64,000 nt of DNA, from contig JAOAQZ010000018.1 of assembly GCA_025210795.1 (NCBI GenBank), positions 124,001-188,000 on the forward strand. Reading direction: 5' to 3'. Origin of the DNA: Cohaesibacter sp. (GTDB lineage: Bacteria > Pseudomonadota > Alphaproteobacteria > Rhizobiales > Cohaesibacteraceae). Shown here piece after piece: positions 57,443-64,000 of the stretch. Numbering within the stretch: position 1 is the first letter of the stretch; the number at the start of each line of letters is the position of its first letter. Below the pieces are notes generated by a model that was not told where the DNA came from, did no database searches, and worked only from the letters and a program-made list of their open reading frames with translations. Both the position numbers and the translations under genes were made by a program.

Positions 57443-58738
57443 ATGACATCCCATTCCGCCTCTCATTCCTGTTGCTCTGGCTGTGACCGGGACGATGTCG
57501 AAAACTTGCCCCTCACCGATCTGCCAGATGCCTTGGCCAAAATGACCTCTCTTGTAGAACCAATTTCCCAAAGCGAACACTTGCCGCTGGGGCAATGCCT
57601 CGGCCGCGTTCTGGCGCAAGACGTGAGCAGCCAGATCCCCCTGCCCGTTGATAACAATTCCGCGGTTGATGGCTATGCAGTGCGCCTTTCAGCTTTTGAA
57701 GGGCAAGCCCCTTATAGCCTTCCCGTTGGTGGCCGCGTTGCGGCTGGCGATGATGCTGGCAAGATTGCACCGGATTCTGTCTGCATTCGCATCCTGACCG
57801 GCGCCCCAGCGCCTGACTGGACCGATGCAATCATCATGCAGGAAGACACACAACTCTCTGAGGACGGAAGCACAGCTACCTTCTCTCAAAAGCCGTACCA
57901 ACACGCCAATATTCGCTTTCGCGGCGAGGATGTTCCCAAGGGTTCGGTGATTATCGAAGCAGGGGCAAAAATCGATACCCGCCATATCGCCATCGCGGCC
58001 TCGTCCGGCCTTGCCAAGCTAAAAGTTACCCGCCCCATCAAAGTGGCTCTTTTAGCGACAGGATCGGAGCTTAACCAGCCGGGGACAGATCTTCCCCCGG
58101 GCGGCATCTATGATTCCAACACACCCATGCTAATTGCCCTTCTCTCTCAGCCTCATATTCAGCTCACCCTTCATCGTCCGGTCAAGGATGATTTTGAAAC
58201 CATCCGCTCATCCATTGCATCCCTGGCGCAAGATCACGATCTCCTACTAACCTCAGGCGGCATGTCGGTCAGTGATGAAGATTATATCCGCCGGGCGATT
58301 ATGGCAGAAGCGGGCTTTTTCGAGGTCAAGAAGGTCCGCCTAAAACCGGGCAAGCCTCTGGGCTTTGGCCTTGTCAAAAATTGTATTTTTGTGGGCCTGC
58401 CGGGCAACCCCTTTGCCGCCCTTGTCGGCTTTCTGCTCTTTGCACAATCGGCAATAGCCCATCTAGCAGGCCTAACGGAACGCCCGGAACCGCTTTTGGG
58501 TGCCGCCGACTTTGAAACTGAAAAGGGTGGAAAGAGACTTGAATTCATTCCCGTTCGTTTAGCGGGCTACGATGAATCCGGCAGACCAAAACTTGAAAAA
58601 ATTGGCAAGGGAGGGTCCGCTCGCCTGCGCCCACTCATCCATGCTGATGGCCTTGCGGCATTGCCAATTAGTGATACAGGAATAAGGCGCGGAGATCTCC
58701 TCTCCTACTATCCTTTCCATTCAGCCTTTGAGCTATAG
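57443..58738 (+). CDS. moeA: Molybdopterin molybdenumtransferase MoeA
   Basis: Inserts molybdate into adenylated molybdopterin to give Moco. The 431-residue product has PLPVDNNSAVDGYAVR, RILTGAPAPDWTDAIIMQED, VALLATGSEL, GGIYDSNTPML, LLTSGGMSVSDEDY and VGLPGNPFAALVGF. GGAG lies 5 nt before ATG 57443; an in-frame ATG at 57305 would add 46 residues. The first 20 residues are unusual, with SHSCCSGCDRDD, a Cys-rich stretch that could bind metal. No other Moco genes are adjacent. Confidence 0.93.
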   Translation: MTSHSASHSCCSGCDRDDVENLPLTDLPDALAKMTSLVEPISQSEHLPLGQCLGRVLAQDVSSQIPLPVDNNSAVDGYAVRLSAFEGQAPYSLPVGGRVAAGDDAGKIAPDSVCIRILTGAPAPDWTDAIIMQEDTQLSEDGSTATFSQKPYQHANIRFRGEDVPKGSVIIEAGAKIDTRHIAIAASSGLAKLKVTRPIKVALLATGSELNQPGTDLPPGGIYDSNTPMLIALLSQPHIQLTLHRPVKDDFETIRSSIASLAQDHDLLLTSGGMSVSDEDYIRRAIMAEAGFFEVKKVRLKPGKPLGFGLVKNCIFVGLPGNPFAALVGFLLFAQSAIAHLAGLTERPEPLLGAADFETEKGGKRLEFIPVRLAGYDESGRPKLEKIGKGGSARLRPLIHADGLAALPISDTGIRRGDLLSYYPFHSAFEL

Positions 58739-58780
58739 CCCCCTGGCATCCGTAATTGCACCAGGGTTATAGGCGAATAG

Positions 58781-58812
58781 ATTGTCCGAATATTTATCCC
58801 CATTCGGACAAT
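58781..58812. terminator. Hairpin between convergent moeA and PAS genes
   Basis: ATTGTCCGAAT (58781-58791) pairs perfectly with ATTCGGACAAT (58802-58812) around a 10-nt loop. No long T tract, so possibly a weak bidirectional terminator. A second repeat, CCCTGG/CCAGGG, lies at 58741-58766. Confidence 0.55.
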
Positions 58813-58900
58813 TCAAATTTGCGGATAAATCAATCCTGCGGACACCCACTGTCAAGGGATGCAGTCTGTACGCAATGGCTTTGGGAATCAGCGCCGCAAA

Positions 58901-59437
58901 TCAGGCTGCCTGCATTGCAAGCCTAAAGATAAACTCGCTATAGCTACAGCCTTTTGATCTCAAAACATCATGCAGATGCGCATAGGAAGCCTCGAGCCCC
59001 TGCTTGCGATTGATATGATCATTCTCTTTCTGCAACAAGCCTTGATAGAGTGGCTCAATCACGTCGCGGATAATATCTCTATTCGGTGATCGACGTGAGG
59101 AATGATAGCCAACAACCTGCCCTTCAGCGTCGAATGAAGGGGTCACATGAGCAAAAACCCAATAATAGCCCCCTGTTTTCGTGGTGTTTTTGACATAGGC
59201 AAAGACTTCCTGGCGACCTGAAAGACTATCCCACAAAAGCTTAAACACCGCTCGCGGCATATCTTCGTGCCGAATGCAGGAATGGGGTGCTCCGATAAGC
59301 TCCTTTAGCTCATAGCCAGAAACATCGCAGAAGGTACGGTTTGCGTAAGTAATGCGCCCTTTGAGATCTGTCTTTGAGATAATAACCTCTTCAGGACTAA
59401 AAAAAACTTCTTTCGTCAAGAATTCCCCCCACCACAT
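58901..59437 (-). CDS. PAS-only protein with Aer-like PAS domain
   Basis: A 178-residue cytosolic protein. Residues about 15-120 form a PAS domain with strong Aer-type features: GRITYANRTFCDVSGYELKE, ELIGAPHSCIRHEDMPRAVF, and GGYYWVFAHVTPSFDAEG then GYHSSRRSPNRD. Aer PAS binds FAD and senses redox/oxygen; the same ligand is inferred here. The C-terminal 60 residues are helical with no kinase, cyclase or chemoreceptor signal domain, so it must act through a partner. The start is uncertain (ATG 59437 or a downstream TTG). Divergent from ubiTUV, which has an FNR-like site in the shared 336-bp gap. Confidence 0.85.
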   Translation of the reverse strand: MWWGEFLTKEVFFSPEEVIISKTDLKGRITYANRTFCDVSGYELKELIGAPHSCIRHEDMPRAVFKLLWDSLSGRQEVFAYVKNTTKTGGYYWVFAHVTPSFDAEGQVVGYHSSRRSPNRDIIRDVIEPLYQGLLQKENDHINRKQGLEASYAHLHDVLRSKGCSYSEFIFRLAMQAA

Positions 59438-59640
59438 TCAAATCTGCAGAACAAACATCAAAGCAAAATACCCCAGGAAGGCAAATCACTTTTCAATTTC
59501 ATTAAGAACAAAAAAGCTTACAAAATCTATACAAAATATTACAAAAATTTCACGAAGTAAAAATGCAATAAATAACAGATCAATCACTATGTATTATCAT
59601 TTAAGTATTATTACTTGTGCCAATTTGACGCAGCCTCTTA

Positions 59641-59654
59641 TGATCTTCATCAAT
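59641..59654 (+). promoter_or_regulatory. FNR/Anr-type box upstream of ubiT
   Basis: ATGATCTTCATCAA matches the TTGAT-N4-ATCAA consensus at nine of ten positions. Its centre (59647.5) is about 41.5 nt before a start near 59689 predicted from a CAATAT -10-like hexamer at 59677-59682, the position expected for a class II FNR activator site. A TTGACG at 59626-59631 is also present. Confidence 0.55.
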
Positions 59655-59773
59655 CTAAAGCATGAGCAGCTTTCGCAATATGGTCCGATGACAAATGCAT
59701 AAGGACCGAGCCTGACCATACCTCGGAATCAGCGCCATATTTGCTTGCATCAGGTCCAGCACGGAGGCACCAT

Positions 59774-60352
59774 ATGACACAAGGGACAGCTCGGCAGCTG
59801 CCACCAATCGTTGCCCGTATCACCAAATTTCTGCCACTTGCACCGCTGGAGCGCCTGATTAGCCGCGCCGCAGACCAGATTGCTACCGAACATCCGGAAT
59901 TTTTCGAGCGTCTCGACGACTATGCCAACAAATCCTATATCGTCGTGCCAACGGATCTGGATTGGATCGCCGCCCTGTCCTTTTGCAACAATCATGTGCA
60001 AATCCGCCTCGCGCGAAGCCTTGCAGCTTTCCCCAATAGGGATGTCACCATCAAAGCCCCCATCCTGTCCCTTCTTAGCCTGATGGACGGCAAGGAAGAT
60101 GGCGATGCGCTTTTCTTCTCGCGTGATCTGACCATTGAAGGCGACACGGAAGCTGTGCTGGCCCTGCGCAATGCCCTTGATGATGCGGAGGTAGATTTCC
60201 TCTATCAATGCGCCCAGATCATGGGTCCGCTCAGCAAGCCGGTGGAAACCGGTGCCAAAACCTTGCTGGATAAATTAAGAACACAAAAATCCGGCAGCTC
60301 AGCCCCGTCTATGGACCCAATGGACGGCATGCCCGGGCCTTATCCTTCATGA
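59774..60352 (+). CDS. ubiT: UbiT, SCP2-domain accessory factor of O2-independent ubiquinone synthesis
   Basis: A 192-residue protein with an SCP2-like lipid-binding domain, expected to hold prenylated intermediates during anaerobic ubiquinone synthesis. Recognisable parts are FLPLAPLERLISRAADQIA, FERLDDYANKSYIVVP and LFFSRDLTIEGDTEAVLALR-NALDDAEVD. GGAGG (59763-59767) lies 6 nt before ATG 59774; the frame to 59741 is not used. It overlaps ubiU by ATGA, and ubiV follows: a complete ubiTUV set. Confidence 0.9.
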   Translation: MTQGTARQLPPIVARITKFLPLAPLERLISRAADQIATEHPEFFERLDDYANKSYIVVPTDLDWIAALSFCNNHVQIRLARSLAAFPNRDVTIKAPILSLLSLMDGKEDGDALFFSRDLTIEGDTEAVLALRNALDDAEVDFLYQCAQIMGPLSKPVETGAKTLLDKLRTQKSGSSAPSMDPMDGMPGPYPS

Positions 60353-61368
60353 CGAGCCAACAAGAGACCAATAAGACCATGACACCTATGGAGCTGGTTT
60401 GCCCGGCAGGAACACCTGCCGCCCTGCGCACAGCCGTTGATGCCGGTGCCGATACGGTTTATTGCGGGTTTCGCAACGAAACCAATGCCCGCAACTTTCC
60501 CGGCCTTAATTTCTCGCTCAAGGAGCTAAAAGGCGGCATTCAATATGCAGCTGACAAAAATTCCAATGTATTGGTGGCTATCAATACTTTTGCACAAGCA
60601 GGCAAAACCGATCTTTGGAAACGCTCAATTGATGACGTCGCACAATCAGGTGCCCATGCGGTTATCTTGGCCGATTTGGGCATGCTTGACTATGCGGCTC
60701 AAAATCATCCGGACCTGCGCCTTCATCTGTCGGTTCAGGCAGCCGCCGCCAATGCGGACATGATCAATTATTATGCCAGCGAATTTGGCATCAAACGGGT
60801 TGTCCTGCCCCGTGTGCTAACCGTGCAGGAAATCTCGGCGATCAATAGCGAAATTGATATTGAAACCGAGGTCTTCATCTTTGGCGGCTTGTGCGTGATG
60901 GCCGAAGGGCGCTGCGCCCTTTCCTCCTATTGCACCGGCAAGTCCCCCAATATGAACGGCGTCTGCTCTCCTCCCGGCTCTGTCAGTTATGAAGACCATG
61001 GCGATCATCTGGAAAGCTCCCTCTCTGGTATCACCATCAACCAATATCCCAAAGGGGAAGCAGCGGCTTACCCGACCCTGTGCAAGGGACGGTTCGAATC
61101 CGAAGGGGTAAGCGGCTATGTGTTTGAAGATCCGGTAAGTCTCAATGCCGCCCATTTGTTGCCCGCCCTTCAAAAAGCGGGTGTTACCGCCCTCAAAATC
61201 GAAGGACGCCAGCGCGGCAAAGCCTATATGGCCCAGGTGGTCAAAAGCTTCCGCCAGGCAGTTGATGCGGTGGCAACCGGCTCCAATGTTCAGCTTGAAG
61301 AGCTTCTCGCGCCATTGACCGAAGGACAGAAAAGCACCAAAGGCTCTTACCAGAAAACATGGCGCTAG
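60349..61368 (+). CDS. ubiU: UbiU, U32-family O2-independent ubiquinone hydroxylase subunit
   Basis: A 339-residue U32-family protein that with UbiV hydroxylates the quinone ring without oxygen. ELVCPAGTPAALRTAVDAGA-DTVYCG is the U32 start; the cysteines in GLCVMAEGRCALSSYCTG and NGVCSPPGS are positioned as the [4Fe-4S] ligands of UbiU. An ATG starts within the ubiT stop. C-terminal GVTALKIEGRQRGKAYMAQV is conserved in U32 members. ubiV lies 56 bp downstream. Confidence 0.93.
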   Translation: MTSQQETNKTMTPMELVCPAGTPAALRTAVDAGADTVYCGFRNETNARNFPGLNFSLKELKGGIQYAADKNSNVLVAINTFAQAGKTDLWKRSIDDVAQSGAHAVILADLGMLDYAAQNHPDLRLHLSVQAAAANADMINYYASEFGIKRVVLPRVLTVQEISAINSEIDIETEVFIFGGLCVMAEGRCALSSYCTGKSPNMNGVCSPPGSVSYEDHGDHLESSLSGITINQYPKGEAAAYPTLCKGRFESEGVSGYVFEDPVSLNAAHLLPALQKAGVTALKIEGRQRGKAYMAQVVKSFRQAVDAVATGSNVQLEELLAPLTEGQKSTKGSYQKTWR

Positions 61369-61424
61369 GGCCTGACCAGACCAAAGCCAAGCCATAAAGA
61401 GCCCGACTGTTTCAGGATGCGGAT

Positions 61425-62339
61425 ATGACAAACAACACAGAGCTAACCCTCGGCCCGTGCCTTTTTAACTGGCAAGAAAATGAATGGCGCGACTTCTATT
61501 TTAAAATGGCAGATGAGAGCGATTTCAACCTCATCTATATTGGCGAGCCTGTCTGCTCCAAACGCCTGCCATTTCGCACCCATATCCTGCCTGATATTCT
61601 GGAACGGATGGAATCTGCGGGTAAAAAGGTTATCCTCTCCACCTTGGCACTGGTCACCACCAAGGCCGAGCGCAAAAGTCTGGCCGAACAATGTCAGCAA
61701 GATATGTGGATGATCGAGGCCAATGATCTAACCGCCCTGCCCTTCCTTAAGGGCAAGAATTACGTCATCGGCCCCTATATCAATATCTATAACGAGGATA
61801 CGATCAAGAGCCTTGCCCAGCGCGGTGCCGAGCGCTTTGTTCTTCCCCCTGAATTACCAGCCGAGTCAGCTGCCAAACTCATGGCGGCTGTACCCGGGCC
61901 AACCTACGAGCTTCAGGTCTTTGGCCGCCTGCCACTGGCCTTGTCCGCCCGCTGCTATCACGCCCGTCTTCACAAACTCTCAAAAGACAGTTGCCGCTTT
62001 GTTTGTGATCAAGACCCTGATGGCCGCAATGTCAACAGCTTGACCGGCCAGCCTTTCCTTGCCGTCAATGGTATTCAGACCATGTCCTATGGCAGTCAGC
62101 TCTTGCTGGAAGAATTGCCAGCCCTTGCAAGTTCAGGAATCGGAGCTTTCCGCCTCTCCCCCCATACAGGAGATATGCTGGCAGTTGCCAGAACCTTCCG
62201 TGATGTGATGGATGGTAAGATGGAAGCGGGAAGCGCGCGCGAGGCCATTCAAAAAATGATGCCAAATCATCATTTCATCAATGGCTTCAGCCATGGGGCA
62301 GCCGGAATGGAGCAAGTGGACGAAGCGCTTGCCATCTAA
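61425..62339 (+). CDS. ubiV: UbiV, U32-family partner of UbiU
   Basis: A 304-residue U32 protein forming a heterodimer with UbiU; both carry Fe-S clusters. It has LTLGPCLFNWQENEWRDFYF, IYIGEPVCSKRLPFRTHILP, LPLALSARCYHARLHKLSKD-SCRFVC and DQDPDGRNV, with cysteines spaced as cluster ligands. Third gene of the ubiTUV operon. The hairpin downstream has its T tract on the other strand, so ubiV's own terminator is unclear. Confidence 0.93.
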   Translation: MTNNTELTLGPCLFNWQENEWRDFYFKMADESDFNLIYIGEPVCSKRLPFRTHILPDILERMESAGKKVILSTLALVTTKAERKSLAEQCQQDMWMIEANDLTALPFLKGKNYVIGPYINIYNEDTIKSLAQRGAERFVLPPELPAESAAKLMAAVPGPTYELQVFGRLPLALSARCYHARLHKLSKDSCRFVCDQDPDGRNVNSLTGQPFLAVNGIQTMSYGSQLLLEELPALASSGIGAFRLSPHTGDMLAVARTFRDVMDGKMEAGSAREAIQKMMPNHHFINGFSHGAAGMEQVDEALAI

Positions 62340-62371
62340 CGGGCGGTTTTCTTGACCGTCAGGCAATAAAA

Positions 62372-62400
62372 AACGGGCACCAGATCCTCTGGTCCCCGTT
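62372..62400 (-). terminator. Intrinsic terminator downstream of the SEL1-like gene
   Basis: AACGGGcACCAGA pairs with TCTGGTcCCCGTT, loop TCC; on the minus strand it is followed by TTTTTTATT. It lies 150 bp after the SEL1-like stop; between them is a perfect GTAAGAAG/CTTCTTAC stem at 62459-62482. Confidence 0.75.
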
Positions 62401-62550
62401 AGCTTACTTTAAGCATGGAATTCTCCGCATACACGAAGCCTGATCCTGTGGCCATCCGGTAAGAAGCAGTCGCCCTTCTTACAATGACAGGCCGTTTGCA
62501 TCTTCTGTCTTACTTCAAGCACCCTAAGACAGGCAAGCAAACTGATCAGT

Positions 62551-62817
62551 TTAGTGCAAACGCATCCATTCGCGGGCTTCACGCTGTGCGCGAGAGACTT
62601 CACACGGTGACATTTCCTGTGTCAGTTCTTTACGGCGGAGCATAGCTTCGCGATTGCCCTTCATAGCAGCCAGATTAAACCATTTATGCGCTGCGATCAG
62701 ATCCGGCTCACCATGATTGCCAACTGCATGAGACAAACCAAGCTGGAAGAAAACTTCGCCAGTTGCGTCCTGACCAAGACCGTTCATTTCAGATGAATGG
62801 AACTCAATACGTGCCAT
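62551..62817 (-). CDS. Small SEL1-like repeat protein
   Basis: An 88-residue protein with one SEL1-like helical repeat: VFFQLGLSHAVGNHGEPDLI, AAHKWFNLAAMKGNREAMLR, ending EMSPCEVSRAQREAREWMRL. Similar 80-90-residue proteins are common in alphaproteobacteria and uncharacterised. AGGA lies 8 nt before ATG 62817. Monocistronic by position, with a long 3' region. Confidence 0.85.
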   Translation of the reverse strand: MARIEFHSSEMNGLGQDATGEVFFQLGLSHAVGNHGEPDLIAAHKWFNLAAMKGNREAMLRRKELTQEMSPCEVSRAQREAREWMRLH

Positions 62818-63271
62818 TTTTCTATTCCTATCTAATACTCGTTACCCACTATCGGGCTTGTTTTGATCGGGTCTGTTATCGCCCGTTTTGATAGGATCAT
62901 GGTGGAAGATAATTTTAAATCTGAGGTAAATCGCAATGGTTACCGCAATCTCAATAAAATCCTACCGAGATGTAAAATTTACCTCTCCCTAACGATGGGA
63001 TTGGCGGAAAGCTGCGATGAATAGAAAAAAATAGCCCAAAATTTTAGAAAGCACCCTAACCTTTCATCAACCATAGTGATCTTTTTCACCAGCCATCCAG
63101 AAAGCTTAACAAGCAATTGGGAGCTCGCTTGCGGCCAATGACGCAACCAATGATAGGAAACGTCCCTGTCCCACCGCTTTCGCCTCCCACATAAGGGCCA
63201 AAACGTAAAAACCCGCATACAGAACAGGCATCTGCATGCGGGTTTTGTAAGAAGCCGATAAGGCCCGGAAG
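62818..63271. other. Intergenic region upstream of the SEL1-like gene
   Basis: About 454 bp with no gene. It contains a 9-bp inverted repeat GAGGTAAAT (62923-62931) and ATTTACCTC (62977-62985), 45 nt apart, and a segment from about 62850 with repeated TCGGG/TTTTGAT words. The promoter of the SEL1-like gene should be here; I could not fix it. Confidence 0.45.
63208..63246 (-). terminator. Intrinsic terminator of the GST gene
   Basis: AAAACCCGCAT (63208-63218) pairs with ATGCGGGTTTT (63236-63246); T tract on the minus strand, 25 bp after the GST stop. Confidence 0.85.
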
Positions 63272-63979
63272 TTAATCTGCTCGCTGGTTGAACAAAATTG
63301 CCTGTGCATCTTTATCATTGGCAAGATCAACCCGCTCGCGCTCTTCTGCCCCCACTGCAAAAGCTTTTTTGACAGCATCACGTGAGGTCAGATCCGCAAA
63401 CCAGCGCTTCACATTGGGAAACTCATCAAGATTAATACCTTGGCGCTCATGAGGTCGCGCCCAGCCAATCATGGCCATATCTGCAATGGAATAGTCGCCA
63501 GCCACATAATCCTTGCCGTCAAGAGCCTTATCCAGAACCCCATAAAGACGATGGGTCTCATCCCGATAACGCTTGATCGCATAGTCGATCTTTTCAGGCG
63601 CATAGAGAGCAAAGTGGTGATTCTGGCCAAGCATCGGGCCAAAACCGCCCATTTGCCACATCAGCCACTGCTCCACTTCAACCCGGCCGCGCTCGTCAGA
63701 TGGCAGGAATTTGCCAAACTTGCGCGCAAGATAGAGCATGATCGCCCCGGATTCAAAAACAGAGATCGGCTCACCACCAGGCCCTTCAGGGTCAATAATA
63801 GCAGGCATCTTGTTATTGGGTGAAATATTGAGGAAGTCAGACTGGAACTGATCCCCAGTCCCAATATTGACATAATGAACGTTATACGGAACACCCAGCT
63901 CTTCCAGCATAACGGTCAGTTTCCAGCCATTGGGAGTTGGCCAATAAAAAAGCTCAATCGGTTTGGTTTGCTCTGTCAT
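63272..63979 (-). CDS. Glutathione S-transferase, YfcG/Nu-class type
   Basis: A 235-residue cytosolic GST-fold enzyme. The N-terminal thioredoxin-like domain reads IELFYWPTPNGWKLTVMLEE, with TPN in the position used by YfcG/Ure2p-like enzymes, then SPNNKMPAIIDPEG and ISVFESGAIMLYLARKFGKF. The C-terminal helical domain contains MWQMGGFGPMLGQNHHF. Nu-class enzymes act as disulfide-bond reductases with two bound glutathiones; that activity is inferred. Complete, with its start 21 nt from the window end. Confidence 0.92.
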   Translation of the reverse strand: MTEQTKPIELFYWPTPNGWKLTVMLEELGVPYNVHYVNIGTGDQFQSDFLNISPNNKMPAIIDPEGPGGEPISVFESGAIMLYLARKFGKFLPSDERGRVEVEQWLMWQMGGFGPMLGQNHHFALYAPEKIDYAIKRYRDETHRLYGVLDKALDGKDYVAGDYSIADMAMIGWARPHERQGINLDEFPNVKRWFADLTSRDAVKKAFAVGAEERERVDLANDKDAQAILFNQRAD

Positions 63980-64000
63980 CTCTGCCTCGAAAATTTTGAA

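Noticed and set aside
61090..61101. tRNA T-loop-like sequence GGTTCGAATCC
   Set aside because: It lies within the ubiU coding frame (R-F-E-S), and no matching acceptor or anticodon stem is nearby.
62409..62603. Small Cys-rich minus-strand frame overlapping the end of the SEL1-like gene
   Set aside because: It overlaps a supported gene in another frame, has no ribosome binding site and the cysteines follow no known motif.

Overview
The window is a chromosomal segment of an alphaproteobacterium, most likely of the order Hyphomicrobiales (Rhizobiales). The evidence is the gene order rpsF-rpsR-DUF2232-rplI-dnaB-alr-radA-cvpA-purF-SDR, an L9 with an acidic tail, a DUF2865 secreted protein, a BamB/YfgM-type pair beside der, class II DAHP synthase, O2-independent ubiquinone genes ubiTUV and an Aer-like orphan PAS protein. 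Base composition looks moderate (about 50-55% GC by eye) and the style resembles marine members such as Cohaesibacter; the genus is only a guess. Almost everything is housekeeping. I see no rRNA, tRNA, transposase, prophage or CRISPR array.

Layout. 1-2.5 kb: fatty acid synthesis (fabD, fabG, acpP) on the minus strand. 2.7-13.2 kb: a plus-strand block with ribosomal proteins S6, S18 and L9, replicative helicase, alanine racemase, RadA, CvpA, PurF and an SDR. 13.3-15.7 kb: a cysteine-rich ArsR regulator followed by an Atm1-type ABC exporter. 16-24.5 kb: LysM protein, LOG-family hydrolase, two DMT-type transporters, citramalate synthase, CysRS and a SqrR/BigR-like thiol sensor. 24.6-30 kb: folate pabB-pabA-pabC, CreA and a SulP transporter. 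30-34 kb: an aromatic-catabolism-like group (FAA hydrolase, variant MBL-fold protein, flavin reductase). 34-44.5 kb: DUF2865, gltX, nadE, class II DAHP synthase, an Imm11-like orphan, der, bamB and a YfgM-like protein. 44.8-57 kb: panB, NnrU family, a short DksA-like protein, L,D-transpeptidase, DUF2461, TfoX, guaA, bioB, MarR, an RsmB-like methyltransferase and guaB. 57-64 kb: moeA, PAS protein, ubiT-ubiU-ubiV, a small SEL1-like protein and a GST.

Points that stand out. (1) rpsR has no ATG, GTG or TTG available: an in-frame stop lies 9 nt before an ATC-ATT pair, so S18 must start at a rare codon. (2) The ArsR-Atm1 pair is preceded by three ATCGTA-type palindromes laid over a good sigma70 promoter, suggesting a self-regulated metal/thiol export unit. 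(3) A compact orphan small RNA of about 90 nt is predicted at 46.73-46.82 kb from promoter, stem-loop and terminator; its 5' stem-loop nearly matches one in the rpsF leader. (4) The FAA/MBL operon has a palindrome exactly filling the spacer of a consensus promoter, and the MBL protein has lost half of its metal ligands. (5) ubiTUV carries a near-consensus FNR box placed where a class II activator site should be. (6) An orphan Imm11-like protein has no visible toxin partner.

Coordinates come from reading the sequence; family assignments are from recalled motifs without database searches. Start codons were moved to match ribosome binding sites and family lengths where stated.
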